Shown here: positions 1 to 13,956 of the stretch, piece by piece | How the letters are laid out: each line of letters starts with the position of its first letter | Numbering within the stretch: position 1 is the stretch's first letter | DNA from: Artocarpus heterophyllus | Lineage: Eukaryota; Streptophyta; Magnoliopsida; Rosales; Moraceae | DNA: 64,000 nt | NCBI GenBank assembly: GCA_025403435.1 | Contig: CM046345.1 | Coordinates: 4,099,052 to 4,163,051, forward strand | Direction: 5' to 3' | Translations under genes and position numbers: made by a program | The notes under the pieces: model-generated | The model's input: only the letters and a program-made list of their open reading frames with translations | Told to the model about the DNA's origin: nothing | The model's database searches: none

Positions 1-379
1 GCACACCACGAATTCCTGTGAGCTTCATGGGTGAAAATTTTATTATTAAGGTGCTTGCTAAAGCTTTGTGTGATGATTCAAATTGTTTATCAATTGCCTT
101 CATTAAAGCTCGTACATTGTCATACTCTTCTAACGAACCATGTATACCAACCAAGATCTTGGTCTTTATGAATATGACACAAAGGCAATTAGATCGCTTC
201 TATTTTTTATATCTATCAACATCATCTGGTTTGCTGGTTTCCATAATGGCAAGTAGTCTATATTTACGGATAGCATAATCAATGTCCATCTAGCCCAAAA
301 AAAGAATTCTTTCCTTCCACACCTTATAATTATCATTCATAAGCTTGAAAATATTGCATTTAAAATCATAGTAGTTCAT
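1..379 (-). pseudogene. Copia-type retrotransposon gag fragment, decayed, cut by window edge
   Basis: Read on the minus strand from an ATG at 379, the frame gives a protein like the N-terminal gag (UBN2/DUF4219 type) of plant Copia polyproteins. The recognisable blocks are NDNYKVWKERI near the start, MDIDYAIRKY, SKPDDVDRY, and the later FESSHKALASTLIIKF. Two in-frame stops stand where the family normally has Trp, one before MDIDYAI and one in YKK*KRSN, so this copy cannot make full Gag. The rest of the polyprotein would lie to the left of the window. I see no LTR or primer binding site upstream (right) of it. Confidence 0.75.
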
Positions 380-3300
380 AATTTGTATTGCTGCATAATT
401 AAACATAATGCTTGTGTTACTAAATATTGTGGCTATAATACTATATGTCATGTTTTACTAATATAAATACATGCAATAAAATATGTATCAAATTACATAA
501 AAATTACCCGTGGGTTAAATTTTTAATTCAAATAGATTCATATATCTTTATGACGATACTATCAAATTATATTCCTTTATCTTAATTCCTATAAGTAAAT
601 TAGAAAATAATTTGTTACATCATCCTAACTAATCATATTAAATATAATAAAAATTCGTTTGGGATAAAAACTATTATATTACATATAATTAATTACAATT
701 TAATGTCTATTTACCACATGTGATACAAATACTTAATATAATTTTGCATAATTAAAGATGTTGTTGTTACTCTCTAATTATTCAAAATTATACAAATTAC
801 TAAAAATTTATTTTTATGCGTAAAAACTATTTTTACTAATGCATATACCAATATGTCACTTTACAGATATATACAAAAATAAATTATATATAAAATTAAT
901 TATTTCTAAAATAAATTACCAAATTCTATTAACCCTTAACAAATCTGGTATTAAAATAAACATTATTTTATTTTAGAAATATTAATCAGTAAGTAATTCT
1001 ATGCATTTCTAAAATGATTTACTAAAATTTTCAACTTATAATTTTGGTATTTTAATCAAAAATATTATTTTAGAAAAGTCAACAAAAGAGGCATACTTTT
1101 TGCCTTTCTAAGTGAATCACAAAATTGTGGTAATTTCAATCACCAAACAAAATTTTAGAAATGCCTAAAATACTTAATTTGCAAGAATTGAAAAAATTCT
1201 AGCACAAAAGTAATTTTAACAATTTTATCTAACCTAAAAGACAAAATTTTGAATTATACAAAATTTTAAAAATTTATTTTGCAAGATTTGAAAAGAAATG
1301 TGCGAAAATACACAAAAAAATAATTTTTTTAGAATTTTTTTGATTTAAAAAGTAAAAAATAATTACAAAAATGACTTGTCATTTCATAAGAAACGACCAC
1401 AAGTTTCAACCTAAAAACGATCTGTCGTTGTCCATGGCTGTCATTTTTAACCTTAAAAAATGACATGTCGTTTTTTGCATTGAAGAAAAAACGATAGTAA
1501 TTTCATAAAACAGAAAAAATGTCGTTTTTGACCCCTTAATGTCATTTTTGTCATCTTCAACCTTTAGTTGTATCATTTTGACCCGATTTTGACCCAGTTG
1601 CAGACCCCAAATGAAAACCTGACTCATTCTCATTATTTTGGCACCATTTTTGATGTTTCAAACCACAGAATTGCTAAAAATTTAATTTTCTAATGATTTC
1701 TAATATTATTTTTCACAAAAAAACTAAAGAAAAATAAATTCTATGAATATACACCATTGTACAAAAACTTTCATAACTCGAACTTATCCAAACAAATCCT
1801 AACCATCAAGATAGAGTCCTAAACATGCTTTGGTATCAAATGAAAGAATTTGGACATAAAACAAATTCTAAATAACGTGCATATAACCAAATTTCACAAA
1901 ATAAACCATAAGCGGAAGCTTTGTCAGAAGTAACCTCCAACCATTGATGCGATTGTTTGGATTGCGAAGGAATTTCAAGAGTTATGGTTCGAATCTTCCA
2001 TCATTTAAACACTCTATATGATGGTGTATGATCTGAATAAAGAATGAGAGGCGATAGGGACCAAACCAAAAATGTTTAACACATGAACGTGAAAGGCTCC
2101 TCCCATCAAGTATCTATATAAAGCCTTCAGAAATCAGTTACCAAAGAGAGGCTAATTGTAGTTTAATGGGTAAATTGAATATGAGACCATAAACATGTGT
2201 AATGGTTACAAACATTATAATGGTTTCTAATGAAACCATTCGTAGCCTTAAACGGTTGTAATGAAAGAGAACCGTCCACGATAATCTTGTTTTATTATTA
2301 TTATTATTTTTAAATTGAGAAAACAAACAACTTCTTGTTTGGAGGTCTAGGGCTAGAGGTCGGGATAGGGCTTGGACTTCGAGTGAAGGCTGAGATAAGA
2401 GATAGAGATCTAGGTCAGAGCCATGGCCGAAGCCAAGGTTGAGGTCGGGACATGTTTGAGATTGGGGGATGAGGTGAAGATCAGGGTGGTTAGGGGGCTC
2501 GAGGAAGAGATAACTAACCTTGACTCTAATTCCGACTAATTCAACCTAAAACATTGTCTCGATTTTACAACACAAGTTTTTTTTTATTATTATTGGAGAA
2601 AAATATTCGTTTTAGCAAAAAAATTAAATTTTTAGAAAATTTAAACAAAAAATTTAAGGATATTTTAGAAGAAAATTATAAGAGAAAATAAACGCGTTTA
2701 CTAAAAGTAAAAAGAAACTCACCTTTCTTTTTTGTTTATAAAATAAACAAGAAAAAACGTTTGTTTTTCCATTAGAACAGCGCATAATATTTTGATATTT
2801 AATGTTTTCGTTTCATTTTATTTAATAAATAAACTAACTTTAGCTTATTTGTTTTAGAGTTTGGGCTCAATTTGATATTATATGACGTTTTTAATCTATT
2901 TATTTAATAGAGAGACTATTTTTAAAAAAATTTTAATTTAAGAACTAAATTTGACACAACTATTAATACAACTATTTTTAAGATTAAAAAAACAGATTTT
3001 TCGTGAATTTGACTCAAAAGAAACCCTCCCTCATGGGTTTTCTTGCAATCGTTGTTCTACTTCTTGGGTGTGAACTATTATTGTTTAGTGGAGAGAGTCA
3101 TCACTTTTTTATATTCCTTTACTGTTCTACTAAAAGCTATGGCCTTCTCCATTCTGCTTTGCTTTCTTAGCACATGCCTTTTACAAGAAGAGAAAAAGAA
3201 AAGAAAGAAAGGACGACCGATGCGGTGCTAGTTCTCCACGGATGAATGGGCTAGGACGTTGGGTGGCAAAGGCAGTACGAAAATGATATAGGGACGTAGT

Positions 3301-6300
3301 GCGACAAAAATTTAAAGACCAAAATAATTTGGATTAATTAATGTTTCGTTTGGTAACATCGTTTTAACTGTTATAATATAAAGCTCTCATATACTATAAT
3401 GTAAAATAAAATTAGACTACAATAAAGCTCTTACATGTTACAGTAATTCGTTCTAACTGCGTTGCTAAAGTTGAAAGAAAAACAAATTAATTTATTAGCC
3501 GAACAGAATTAGATGAAAAGAAGTTATTTGTTAATAAAAAAGAGAGGAAGAGAGGGAGATATAATAACACATTTTGAAAGTCGAAGGGTAAAATGACATA
3601 CGTGATGCAGTATTGGGGGAAATATAAACATATTTTACAAAAAATATCTGAAAACTAACAGAGTTGGATGGAATGGGGTATTTGTTAATTGAACAAAGTT
3701 TAAAAAAATTAAGTTGTACGTTTTAAAAGTCAGGGGATAAAGTGACATAAGTAACATAATTCGAGAGGTAAATGTAAAAATAATCTAATCTTTCATGGAT
3801 GTTAATGGATAATAACGTGAATGATGCTGTTTCTTTCTAAATAATATAGATTCTAATACGTCATAAATATCTATTTAGAAATAATTGACAATGTAGATAG
3901 GGTTACTCAAGATATTGTCTTTGTTGGAAATAGTCAAAAGTATTAAATACAGATTGCTAAGTATTTATACTAGACCTAATAGAAGGTTCTCAAGACGACA
4001 TCTTTTTAATATGAGAAAACCAGTTTTACATCTTGTTGACTTCTCTACAAGAGAGAGTATTTTTGACGTGATTTGTAAAACAGATGGATACATTTTTTTT
4101 TTCCCAAAAAACATATGGTCTAAATCAACATTTCATTAAAACATAGAGAATATTTATGTAATTTTCTTTCTTTTTTTTTGTAACAAAGTTATAAATCATG
4201 CATTCTCAATTGTAATCTGGCAATGGAAGTTTAGGATCCAATCATGCAACAAAGGTAATAAACATGGAGTGGTTTAAAGGAAAAATCTTATGTTTAAATT
4301 TTAAGAACAACTAACATTGTATTAAATGAAATCAATTATGCAACAAAGGAATAAACCAACTACAATCATTATAGAAAAAGAAAAATCTTATATCCAATTA
4401 AAATATCTATTTTTGGCTCACTAATTTAGACTGGATTTTTCAATCCGAGTAGGGAACTAAGTTCAAATCACTTGGCCCAGATTTTATTCCTCATTTCAAA
4501 TTGAGTTCGAGCTGTCCTAACTCATGTGTAGCCCCCATGCATTTTTAACTTTTCAAACCACTTTTATAGAAAATTTTTCAATTTTCTATATCCTTTTCAC
4601 CAATCCAAACATAAATCTAAATTTTATTCTATATTCACATCTATATTTTTACTACACCTAAAATGTTAGGTGAGACTATAATTTAAACCACACAATTTAA
4701 ATTTTTCAATTTAAATAAAAAAAATTCAAATAAACAAATTAACAATCTATTAATCAATTGCTAAAAGTAAAAAAAGCAAAAAAAATATAAAAACAAAAAT
4801 GAACCCTATCAACTCATGCTACGTGGAGCAAAGGAGAAAAAAAAAATCAATCAAACCAATACGTAGGAATACTCACTAGCCACTAGTCTTCCCATGTTCA
4901 ACCATTATTCCCAAAATGTCTTGCATTTTGTTTTTTTCTTTTTTTTTTTTTTCTCTTGAAAAATCGAAAGGCGTTGGAAAAGTCTTAACGGGGTTCCCGA
5001 AGAATCGGAGCAAGGACGTTTTATCGGTCCAATCAACGTCCAAAGTCCATGGAACAATAAATTGCCCTTTTCCGTACAACTCTACTTCCCTCTCTCTTTT
5101 TTTTGTGTCTCTTCCCTTCCTTCCTTCGTCGAGAAGGGTAAAACAAAAAAAAAAAAAATGACAATTACATGATATGATATGATAGGACAAGAAAGAAGAA
5201 AAATTATACTAAAAATAATTTTAACTCATCTAATTTCAATTTTAAGTTGTTAAATTTAGTATATTTTTTAGGGCAGAGTTTTATACAGTTGAGAGCATGA
5301 TGCTGTTTTGTTATGTTTTCTTCTAATTATGTAAAATCTTGTGAAATCTGATTTGTAATTTGTCTTTATGAATTCTGAAATTTTTTGTTTATGTGACTTT
5401 ATAATATCTCTCATTATTTGCAAGTGAAATCTAACAAAATTTTTAACACTCTTCGGCCCGCGCTTTACCTTATTTGTTTCTTTTGGCTTCATCAATTAAT
5501 CACATCGAACCATACCACTTTTAATACATAGGAGGATTGACAAAATCAGTTATAACTAAAATTTTTAGTTATTATAGTGTAAATGTTTACATACTATAAT
5601 TTTTAGTTTAATAAGATGTATAGGATTTTCACCAAAAGTTTACTTTATAATGCAATAACCAAAAGTTTTCCTTCAAATTGAGATTACGAAACCCACTTTT
5701 AATAATTTTTTCTATTTTCTATAAGATATGATCATATATAATCCAAGCTCACTCCTACTCCACTTTGTGTTTATTAGTTACGGGTATCTTTGTTTTATGT
5801 ATTTTTTTAAATTTAATATACTTAAATTTAGATTCGAGTATTAAGAATCCTTTGGATACGTATTTGTTTCTTAAAAATCTGAATCAAATGAGTATCAAGA
5901 ATCTAAGTTTTTAGAGTTTTAACCCCTTTCTAAACTCTTGATACTCAGATATTTTTGTTATAGTAAAAGCTAAAATTCTATCACTTATATTTGAGGAAAA
6001 AAATCATAACTTTTTCATTTGATATCCAATTGAGATGATTCTTTTTTCATTGTGTTCTTAGTGAAGATAGGAATAAATTAATATCCATATTGCATATTTT
6101 TAGGATCAATAACATTAAGATTTTATTAGTTTTGTTAATAAATTAAAAACTATTTTTGTTAGCTCTCTAAACACAAATTTCAATTTTATTCCATATTCAA
6201 ATTAAAACTTAAATGCACATCCACACATCAATTCAGATAACATTTCAAATCACTAATTCAAATCACAATTTAAATAACACAATTCAAATCAAATCACTAA

Positions 6301-6541
6301 TTTGAATTTATTTATCAAACGGACCCTATATTACTCGTATACTTAATTTAACCTATAATTCTATAAAAAAAGGATAATTTTGGGAAAAAAAAAAGAAAAA
6401 AAGTGAAATCAAATATTTCGATAGTATATAGTCCAAGCTCACTCGTACTCTCATTTCATGCTCTGCCTTTTCTTCTTCCATTTCATTCCCATTTTTCTCT
6501 CTCTGAAGCGAACTTGACTTTGTAAACTCGTCCGACCGGCA
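380..6541. other. AT-rich intergenic region without a supportable gene
   Basis: No reading frame here has a recognisable domain, and the frames of 60-105 codons look like chance ORFs in AT-rich DNA. Contents seen: GTCGTTTT/AAAACGAC motifs at about 1380-1560; a purine-rich, G-rich block at 2337-2525 with degenerate repeats of GAGGTCGGGA-like units; short palindromes at 3369-3401 and 5571-5600 that belong to a small repeated family; and a possible MITE at 5848-6329. Confidence 0.6.
5848..6329. mobile_element. Possible MITE with degenerate terminal inverted repeats
   Basis: The left end (GAATCCTTTGGATACG) and the reverse complement of the right end (GGGTCCGTTTGATAAA) match imperfectly. The interior is AT-rich with repeated TTCAAATCA-type words, as in many plant MITEs. 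CGAGTATTA on the left and TATTACTCG on the right flank it as an inverted, not direct, pair, so the target duplication is unproven. Confidence 0.3.
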
Positions 6542-9500
6542 ATGGCGACGCCGAAGGAGCACGTAGAAGAGATTCGGAGAACCAAATTCTCCATCGGCGG
6601 CGAACTCAATCCTCTCACCGAGGATCTCCACCAGGCCGTTACGCCAAAGATGTCCACTTTCTCCTGGAACTCATTCAGGTAAAAAAAAAGAGAGTAAAAA
6701 AACTAATCTGTTTTTGCTTTTCGTTGCGATCAAATTTGGCGTTTTTGTTGATTTTTTGCTTATCTTTATGGGGAAGAAGATAGAGGAAGTGAAAATCCAG
6801 TGATTTTTTTTTTCAATTGATCCTTCATGATCGTTTTTGATGTTTGAATGGCGATTTGAATTTTGCAGAATGCTGAAGACAATGAGTACTCGGAAGGAGT
6901 GGATCCGTCGTTGGAGTTCGTGATAACGTCAAAGGACATAACGGCGACCGGAGCTCCGGCGACGCTGCTGATATTTAGCAACGACGGAGGCTTTTCTCGG
7001 AGGAATATCGACTCCATTTGCAGTGTTGGAAGATCCACCAAGAAAGGCAACAGGAAACGCGGTTACATTGGCGAAAAAGGTTGCTTCTCTTCTCTTCTCT
7101 CGCATTTTTCTTTCTTTTTCATGTCTCTTTCTAAAAGCTTCAAATCGATTGTTTGTTTTTTTTTGTTTTGTTTTGCTTTGTTTTTTTGTTTTGTTTTGTT
7201 TTGTTTTTACTTTTTATTTTGTTTTTGTGTGTGGAGTTGAATCGTCGTTTCTTTGTTATCATTTATGGATGAAACTCGTGTTTGCTTTTTTATATTTCCG
7301 TTTTGGAGACTGGCTTAATTTAGGCATGTAATTTTGAATGTTGAGGTAAAATGAAACTCTTAGTCGTTTGTTTGCAGTTGTTGTGGTAGATTGTCGTTTT
7401 TACGTTGTCATCGTTTGTTTCTTTAATCGTCGTTCTAACCGTTTCCTATTTTCTGTCGTTTATTTGATTAGTTGTCGTTTTTATGGTGATTGTTGTTTTC
7501 GCTTTCTGTTGTCTTTCTTGCTCTTTGTTTTCTTGGTTTATTTTATGAGAACTGTCGTTTTCACTTTGTCGTTTTTCTTTAATGTCGCTTTAATTGTTCC
7601 TTGTTTTCCCATTTTCTTGTCGTATATTTCGTCATTGTCGTTTCTGAAAATCTAGCTGTTTTATTTATTTATTTATTTTTTTTTGACACAGATCCTGATA
7701 CTGCATATATAATATATGATATGTATATGTACTCTGTGTATGTAAACCACTGGCTGGTTTTCGATATATATACACACACACACACTCATATATATTGGCT
7801 TTTTATACTTATTGTGACTTCTCTTCGTGTCCACACAAGTAAAGTAGAAAAAGTTGTCTGGACTTGCTTTATATACTTTATATGCATCTCCTTTTGGTTA
7901 AAAAATTTACGGATAATTAAAAGAGTAGGCATGATTTTTCTTTAGAATGAATTTATGTTAATTTCTCAGCACAAATGGCTGATGGATCCATAAAGAGTTT
8001 GCTCAGGCCTAAAAAGTTCACGCGCTACGTTGTAGTTTAGAAAGTTGAATCTGTTTCATCTAGGATAACAAACTAATACACAACAATAAAAAGTTGCCTG
8101 TAAGTTTCTACTGTTATGTATTTATGTTAACTTCTTATCATAAGCCTTTTCTTTTTATGACGTGCTTTAAGAAAAAAAGAAGTGTGACCTCCAAGATATT
8201 ATACTTGATCCGTGCATACAAAATTGAAGAGTAAAAAAAACAGCATTTTTACGTTTTCCTATGTGTTGTAGAATGGTGTATGTTGGTGAATAGGTTCTCT
8301 ACGTATGTCATATTCTTACTAACTTAAGTTCTGGCCCATCTGCAGGTATCGGATTCAAGAGTGTATTTTTGATCACTGCCAGGCCGTGCATATTCAGCAA
8401 TGGATACCAGATCAGGTTCAATGAAGAGCCTTGTGAGCACTGCAATGTTGGCTACATTGTTCCTAAATGGGTTGATGCGAACCCGACTCCTTCTGAAATA
8501 AACCAGATTTATGGTTCTGGTGCTGCCCTTCCAACAACTGTACTGGTCCTGCCTCTGAAGCCTGACAAGGTCAAGCCAGTGAAGCAGCAACTCTCAAGCA
8601 TCCACCCACAAGTTCTCCTGTTTCTGTCCAAGATCAAACGGCTTTCGGTCAGGGAGGATAATGAGGACCCAAGGCTCAATACTGTTAATGCAATAGCAAT
8701 AACAAAAGAGACTGATTTGGTCTAGAGGAAAAATATCGATGCTGAATCGTTTACTCTCCATCTGTCCGCGGAAGAAAATGGATCTGGCGAGGAGTGCTGC
8801 TATTACATATGGAAACAGAAGTTTCCTGTTCGGAATGAGTACAGAGTGGAGAGGAGAATGGAAGTTCAGGAATGGGCGATCACACTTGCGTTTCCAAATG
8901 GAGAGTTGCTTCAACGAGGAACAAGCTCACCTGGGGTTTATGCATTTCTTCCTACAGAGATGGTTACAAACTTCCCTTTCATAATTCAGGCAGATTTTCT
9001 GCTAGCATCGTCAAGAGAGACTGTTCTCTTGGACAACAAGTGGAACCAGGGAATCCTTAATTGTGTGCCTTTTGCCTTTAGAAATGCGTTTAAGTCGCTA
9101 GTGACAGACGCACCAACATGGAACTTGCCGGATATGTTCAGGTTCTTACCTGTCAATCCCTCTAACTATAAAGAGCTGAATGTTGTAAGGCAGTCCATTA
9201 AAGAAAAACTGCTTGAAGAAGAAATTGTTCCTAGTGAGAAGCTGGTGGAGCAGAAGTTCTTCCACAAACCCCGCGAGGTGGGCAGGCTAATGCCTGCTTT
9301 CTGGAGTATTTTAGACAACGCGCGGAAAGAAGGGGTGAGCTTGCTTAGTCTCTCCAACCAGGAACATATATATTGAGTTCGGCTTTTGACAGAGAAATGT
9401 ACGATCACATACTCAATTTCTTGGAAGTCCAGCCAGTGGATGATGAATGGTATGCCAAGTGTATCCAGGGTTCTATGCTTGTGGAGGGTGTCTCTGAAGA

Positions 9501-12500
9501 AGTTTATTTGGAACTTCTATTGTTTGTTGCCGAGAATTGGAGGGCCAAATTTCACTGCACCAGAATAAAAGACATTCCACTTATCAAATGTGAGGATCAT
9601 AACGGGAATCTCTCTTTGTTCAGCATAAGTTCTGCTGAGAGTCGGGTTTACATATCTCGCCACCCTCATCAAATCTCGTGGCTGATTGTGTGGAACGAGG
9701 AATTCGGGCCCATGACCTCCCGCTTTTTTGTGCCGAAAATCACACAGGAAGCCATACAGTCGTGTCCTAAAGAGGGCACATTGTTGAAATGGCTTCAAGA
9801 GCAAGTAAAGCTTGGTGTGGTTGATGTCTATGATTTTGCAGTTCACGTTTGTAACTCTCTCAGGAAGCAGCGGAAGCTCCTCGTTTCCTACGTCCGCTTT
9901 TTATATCGCTCGCTTTCAAAAAAGAAATTTCTCTCGGAGGGGCAGGTGGATTATTTGTGTAGCATTATGCCACTGGTGGACAGTTATGGAAACATCATCA
10001 CTCACAGACAAGGGGTTCTTGTCCCTGCCAAAGGAAGCAAATGGGCAGGATTGGTTGTTTCTAATTTATGGAGAGAAGAAAGCTATGTTGAGTTAGGTGA
10101 AGACTACACGACTCCATTCCGGGCTGCTGGTAAATTGATTACACCGGAAAGGGAGCTCATAAGTTTCCTTGTAAGTCATGCTAATGCTCTCGATGTTCCT
10201 TATATAAATCCTCCCAATTCTAGGATCCGTGCTGTGTCCTCCTTACTTACCAAGCACAATGCAATCTTACTTCTGGAACGGATTCGATACATTCAATCAA
10301 ATAGCATCCGGATCCCAAACAAATTTATAACTAGCATTAAGGAAGGAAGCTGGCTGAAGGTGACCCTGAATGGCTCTCCTCTTTCTAGACCTCCTGCTCA
10401 ATCTTTCCTGCTCAGCTCATCCCACTCCTGGGGAGACCTTCTCCAGAATGGGTCTGTGCTCGTTGATATTCCATTGGTTGATGAGAACTATTATGGGAAT
10501 GAAATAAGGAAGTACATGGAGGAGCTAAAGTATATTGGAGTCATGTCTGAATACGCGGAAGCTGGCAAATTCATCGGCGACCATCTCATGTCTCTTGTGG
10601 CTTTTGGCTCATTAAACAGAGACAATGTGCTTTCCATATTGAAATTCATCAGATTTTTGAGGACCAACAGTCTTCCGCCGGTGGAATTTATCAGAAGATC
10701 AAGCAAGGGAAATGGTTAAGGACATCATGCGGGGATAGGTCTCCAGCTGAATCAGTCTTGTTCGATCAGAAATGGAGAACTGCATCGAAAATTAGTAACA
10801 TTCCTTTCATTGATGAAGGTTACTATGGCGAAGAAATTCGTGATTTCAGTGCAGAACTCGAGTTGCTCGGCGTGGTAATTTGTTTCAGTCATGTTATTGG
10901 AAGTCACGAGCTTGTTGTTTCCTACCTAAAGCCATCTTCAAAATTGTCATCTCATTCGGCTGACGCTCTTGTTTTGATACTGCAATGCTTGCGTCGAGAC
11001 TTGTCTCCAAAAATTGTTACAGCGCTAAAGGGTACAAAATGTTTGAAGACAAATAATGGTTTCAAGTCACCATCTGAATGTGTCTTGTGTAACCCTGAAT
11101 GGGCTCGCCTTCTTCAGGTTTTCAATGGGGTCCCATTTGTTGATATCGAATTCTATGATACGGGCATCCTCACTTACAAAAACGAGTTGAAACAGTTGGG
11201 AGTAATGGTGGATTTTGAGGAAGCAGCTAAAGAATTTGCTCGTTGTTTTAGGCAGCGTGCATCAAACAATTCCATTTCCAAGGAGAATGTCATATCTTTT
11301 CTAACGTCATACCAAGCGCTGAGGAAAACTTCTCATAAATTCCCTGCAGATCTAAAAAGCTGCATCCGTGATGTAAAGTGGCTGCGAACTCGACATTGCA
11401 ATTACTATAGATCGCCAAAGGATTGCATTCTCTATGGTTCTGATTGGGAATCCATATTTCCAATTGCTTGCCTCCCTTTCATCGATGATAGGGACAACTA
11501 CTATGGCAAGGACATCTATGAGTGCAAGAAAGAGCTGAAGAGTATGGAAGTTGTTGTCGATTTCAAGGACGGTGTCAAGTTTGTAGCTAGTGGCTTTATT
11601 TTCACGATGTTAGCTGCATAACTCGTGAAAATGCACTTTCTTTGTTGGAATGCATCCGGATTTTATTGCAAGAGAAAAGTTACACCTTTCCCGAGGATTT
11701 CACCAACAAGCTTTCTCAAGCTTGGCTGAAGACATATTCTGGATACAGGTCTCCTAAAGAGTGCTTGTTGTTCGATGCGAAATGGGGTTTGTATTTAAAG
11801 ACGACTGATGGACCTTTCATTGATGAAGAGTTTTATGGCTCTAAACTTTCATCTTACAGAGAAGTGCTCAAGAAAATTGGGGTGATTGTTGATGTGGATA
11901 AAGGGTGTCCATTAATTGCTAGCCAACTTGACTTCCACACCGAGTTTTCAGCTTTAGAAAAGATATATAATACTTGAGTGTGTTCAATTGGGAGCCTAAA
12001 ACTGAAGTGGAGCGAAGGATCTGGATCCCGAGTGGAGATCATAAAGGAGAATGGGTCAGTCCAGAACATTGTGTTGTATCTGATAAAAGCGGACTATTCA
12101 GTTTGCAGCTGACTATTCTGGACAAACACTACAAGGAAAATCTTTGCTTCTTCTTCTCTGGTGCTTTCCAAGTCCAACACAGTCCTTCCACTGAAGATTA
12201 TTGTAAACTTTGGAAATCCTGGGAGAGTGCAGGGCGCTTACTGTCTCATGATGAGTGATGCAAGTTCTGGGAATACATTACCAAACACTTCACTTCAAAA
12301 ACTGAAAAAACTCTCCTGGATGAGCTGGTGAAAGTGCCCGTAAACTTGGGCTCTGATGGTATTGTATTGTTGAACAAGCGAGATATTTTCATTGCTGACG
12401 ACCTTCAACTGAAGGAACTCTTTGAGCAGTCATCTTCTCGGCCCATTTTGGTCTGGTATCCTCAGCCAAGCTTGCCTAATCTATCCCGGACTAAGGTGCT

Positions 12501-13087
12501 TGAGGTTTTTCGAAAAATAGGCGTTCGTCCCATCTCAGAATCGGTGGAAAGGAAAAAACTGTCTATCTCAAATTGTGTAGGCCAACAGGTGAATCCAAGG
12601 GATGTCTTGATCGGGAAAGGTTTGGTCAAAGCTTATCCTCGGTTTTCTAGCTGATCCCACGATCAAAATGGATTCCGAAGCAAGGGCCAAAGCAGTTGAA
12701 GGTCTTTGCAAACTAACTGTTGTTGAGACGGCTGAACCAATTAATGTGAGCTATAATCTGGCATTGTCTTCCGGGGAAGCTTTGAATGTGAGAGCAAGTC
12801 GAATGGTGCGTTGGGAAAGAGAGAGTTCGAAACTCTTCACACAAAAAATGGACAAGTGTAAAGGACCCGGAAGTCTCATTGAGCGAGCCACATATTTCTC
12901 TGAAGTGATTGCTGAGGGTGTGTTATGGGAGAATGGCGACTATATACATGAACTCTCTGAGCTGATCAAGTTGGCCTTTCTGCTGGAGTTCAACGAGGAA
13001 GCCATTTCCTTCTTAATGAAGTCCAAGAATTTGCAGCTTTTCATGGAAGACGAGGACTTCCTTTCTTCTGCTTTCCCGTCTTACTAG
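6542..13087 (+). pseudogene. GHKL/HSP90-like ATPase (NO VEIN/sacsin-related), multiply disrupted
   Basis: Three exons are visible: 6542-6678, 6869-7079 and 8346-13087, with GT-AG introns at 6679-6868 and 7080-8345. The N-terminus carries GHKL ATP-binding motifs: an N-box (ELIQ|NAEDN) across the exon 1/2 junction and a G2 loop (GEKGIGFKS) across exons 2/3. The rest matches the large plant 'histidine kinase-, DNA gyrase B- and HSP90-like ATPase' proteins, about 1,700 residues when intact. Lesions: a frameshifting deletion at 6640/6641 (about 22 nt against the family as I remember it), TAG at 8723-8725, frameshifts near 9371, 10694, 11605, 11968 and 12630, and TGA at 12256-12258. Homology continues across every lesion to the stop at 13085-13087. 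Intact family members are poorly characterised; NO VEIN itself acts in vascular development. Some single-base indels could be assembly errors, but not all eight lesions. Confidence 0.85.
7361..7650 (+). repeat. GTCGTTT-rich degenerate repeat in intron 2 of the ATPase pseudogene
   Basis: The octamer-like motif (T)TGTCGTTT(T) and close variants recur many times in a T-rich background, at irregular spacing of about 15-50 bases. Stop codons and irregular spacing argue against coding. The same motif in the opposite orientation dominates 14500-15150 and 16200-16640. Confidence 0.5.
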
Positions 13088-13956
13088 GTATGCTTGATAA
13101 CTGTTTGTACTGATGCTAGTATATATTTTAGTCTCTTATCTTTGCCTTTCTTTAAGAATTTAGTCATGTGTTGAACTTAACTAAGCTTGAACTTTGAAGC
13201 ATGTTAATTGCTATGCAAGTGTAGTGTGTTTTTCATTTTATGGGTTCCGAAATTATGTGATGACTTCTCTGTACTTCTGGTGTGTAATGATATCTGGAAT
13301 TTGCACCTGTATATTGTTTGTTGCACCCATGTTTTCAAATCTTTATAATTATTCGCACAACTGAAAATACAACCCGGGTAAGTTTAGGCTAGTTCCTTCA
13401 TTTTGCAGATTGAAAAAAATAAAAAAAAAAAACATTGTTTGAAGGATTAAACTTGATCGTTTGTGGGAAATCCAGAAGCATGTGGAGAGGATCCATAATT
13501 TTGACTGGGACGTTATTTGAGATATTTTTTTCCGTCTTTTATGTAATGCAATAATTGATTTGTGGATGGTTGGAGCCAATTAATTTATATAGTTACATCT
13601 GAATCATAAAAACAAGCAAGTTATCCAACATGATTCAGTATCACAGTTGATTTCTCATTTGTTTTGCGCTAATGAGGACCAAATATTTACATTATATTAG
13701 GCTCGAGGTATTAGATTTTGACCATTCGTGAGCTTTTAACCATGATTGTCTTTTGTTTCTGTTTTCCACTAAAACAAAAGAGAGAAGAAACAAACCTTGT
13801 ATAGTCTTCATATATGAAAGAAAACAACAGCTTTTCTGTATCCTCCTATTAAATTGAACGCTTAAGAATTTATAATAGCTCTCTTAATACTCGAATGATC
13901 CACATAATCCCCATAAATTAACAGTTGTTCAATGGTTTATCCACCTAGATTAAAGC
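13088..13956. other. 3' flank of the ATPase pseudogene
   Basis: Likely former 3' UTR and intergenic sequence. The first ~440 bases are partly repeated downstream of 13957. No reading frame or RNA gene is recognised. Confidence 0.4.

Noticed and set aside
4876..5190. 104-codon minus-strand frame with GQFIVPWTLDVDWTDK
   Set aside because: Overlaps a plus-strand frame, has poly-Lys/Phe ends and no recognised family; likely non-coding.
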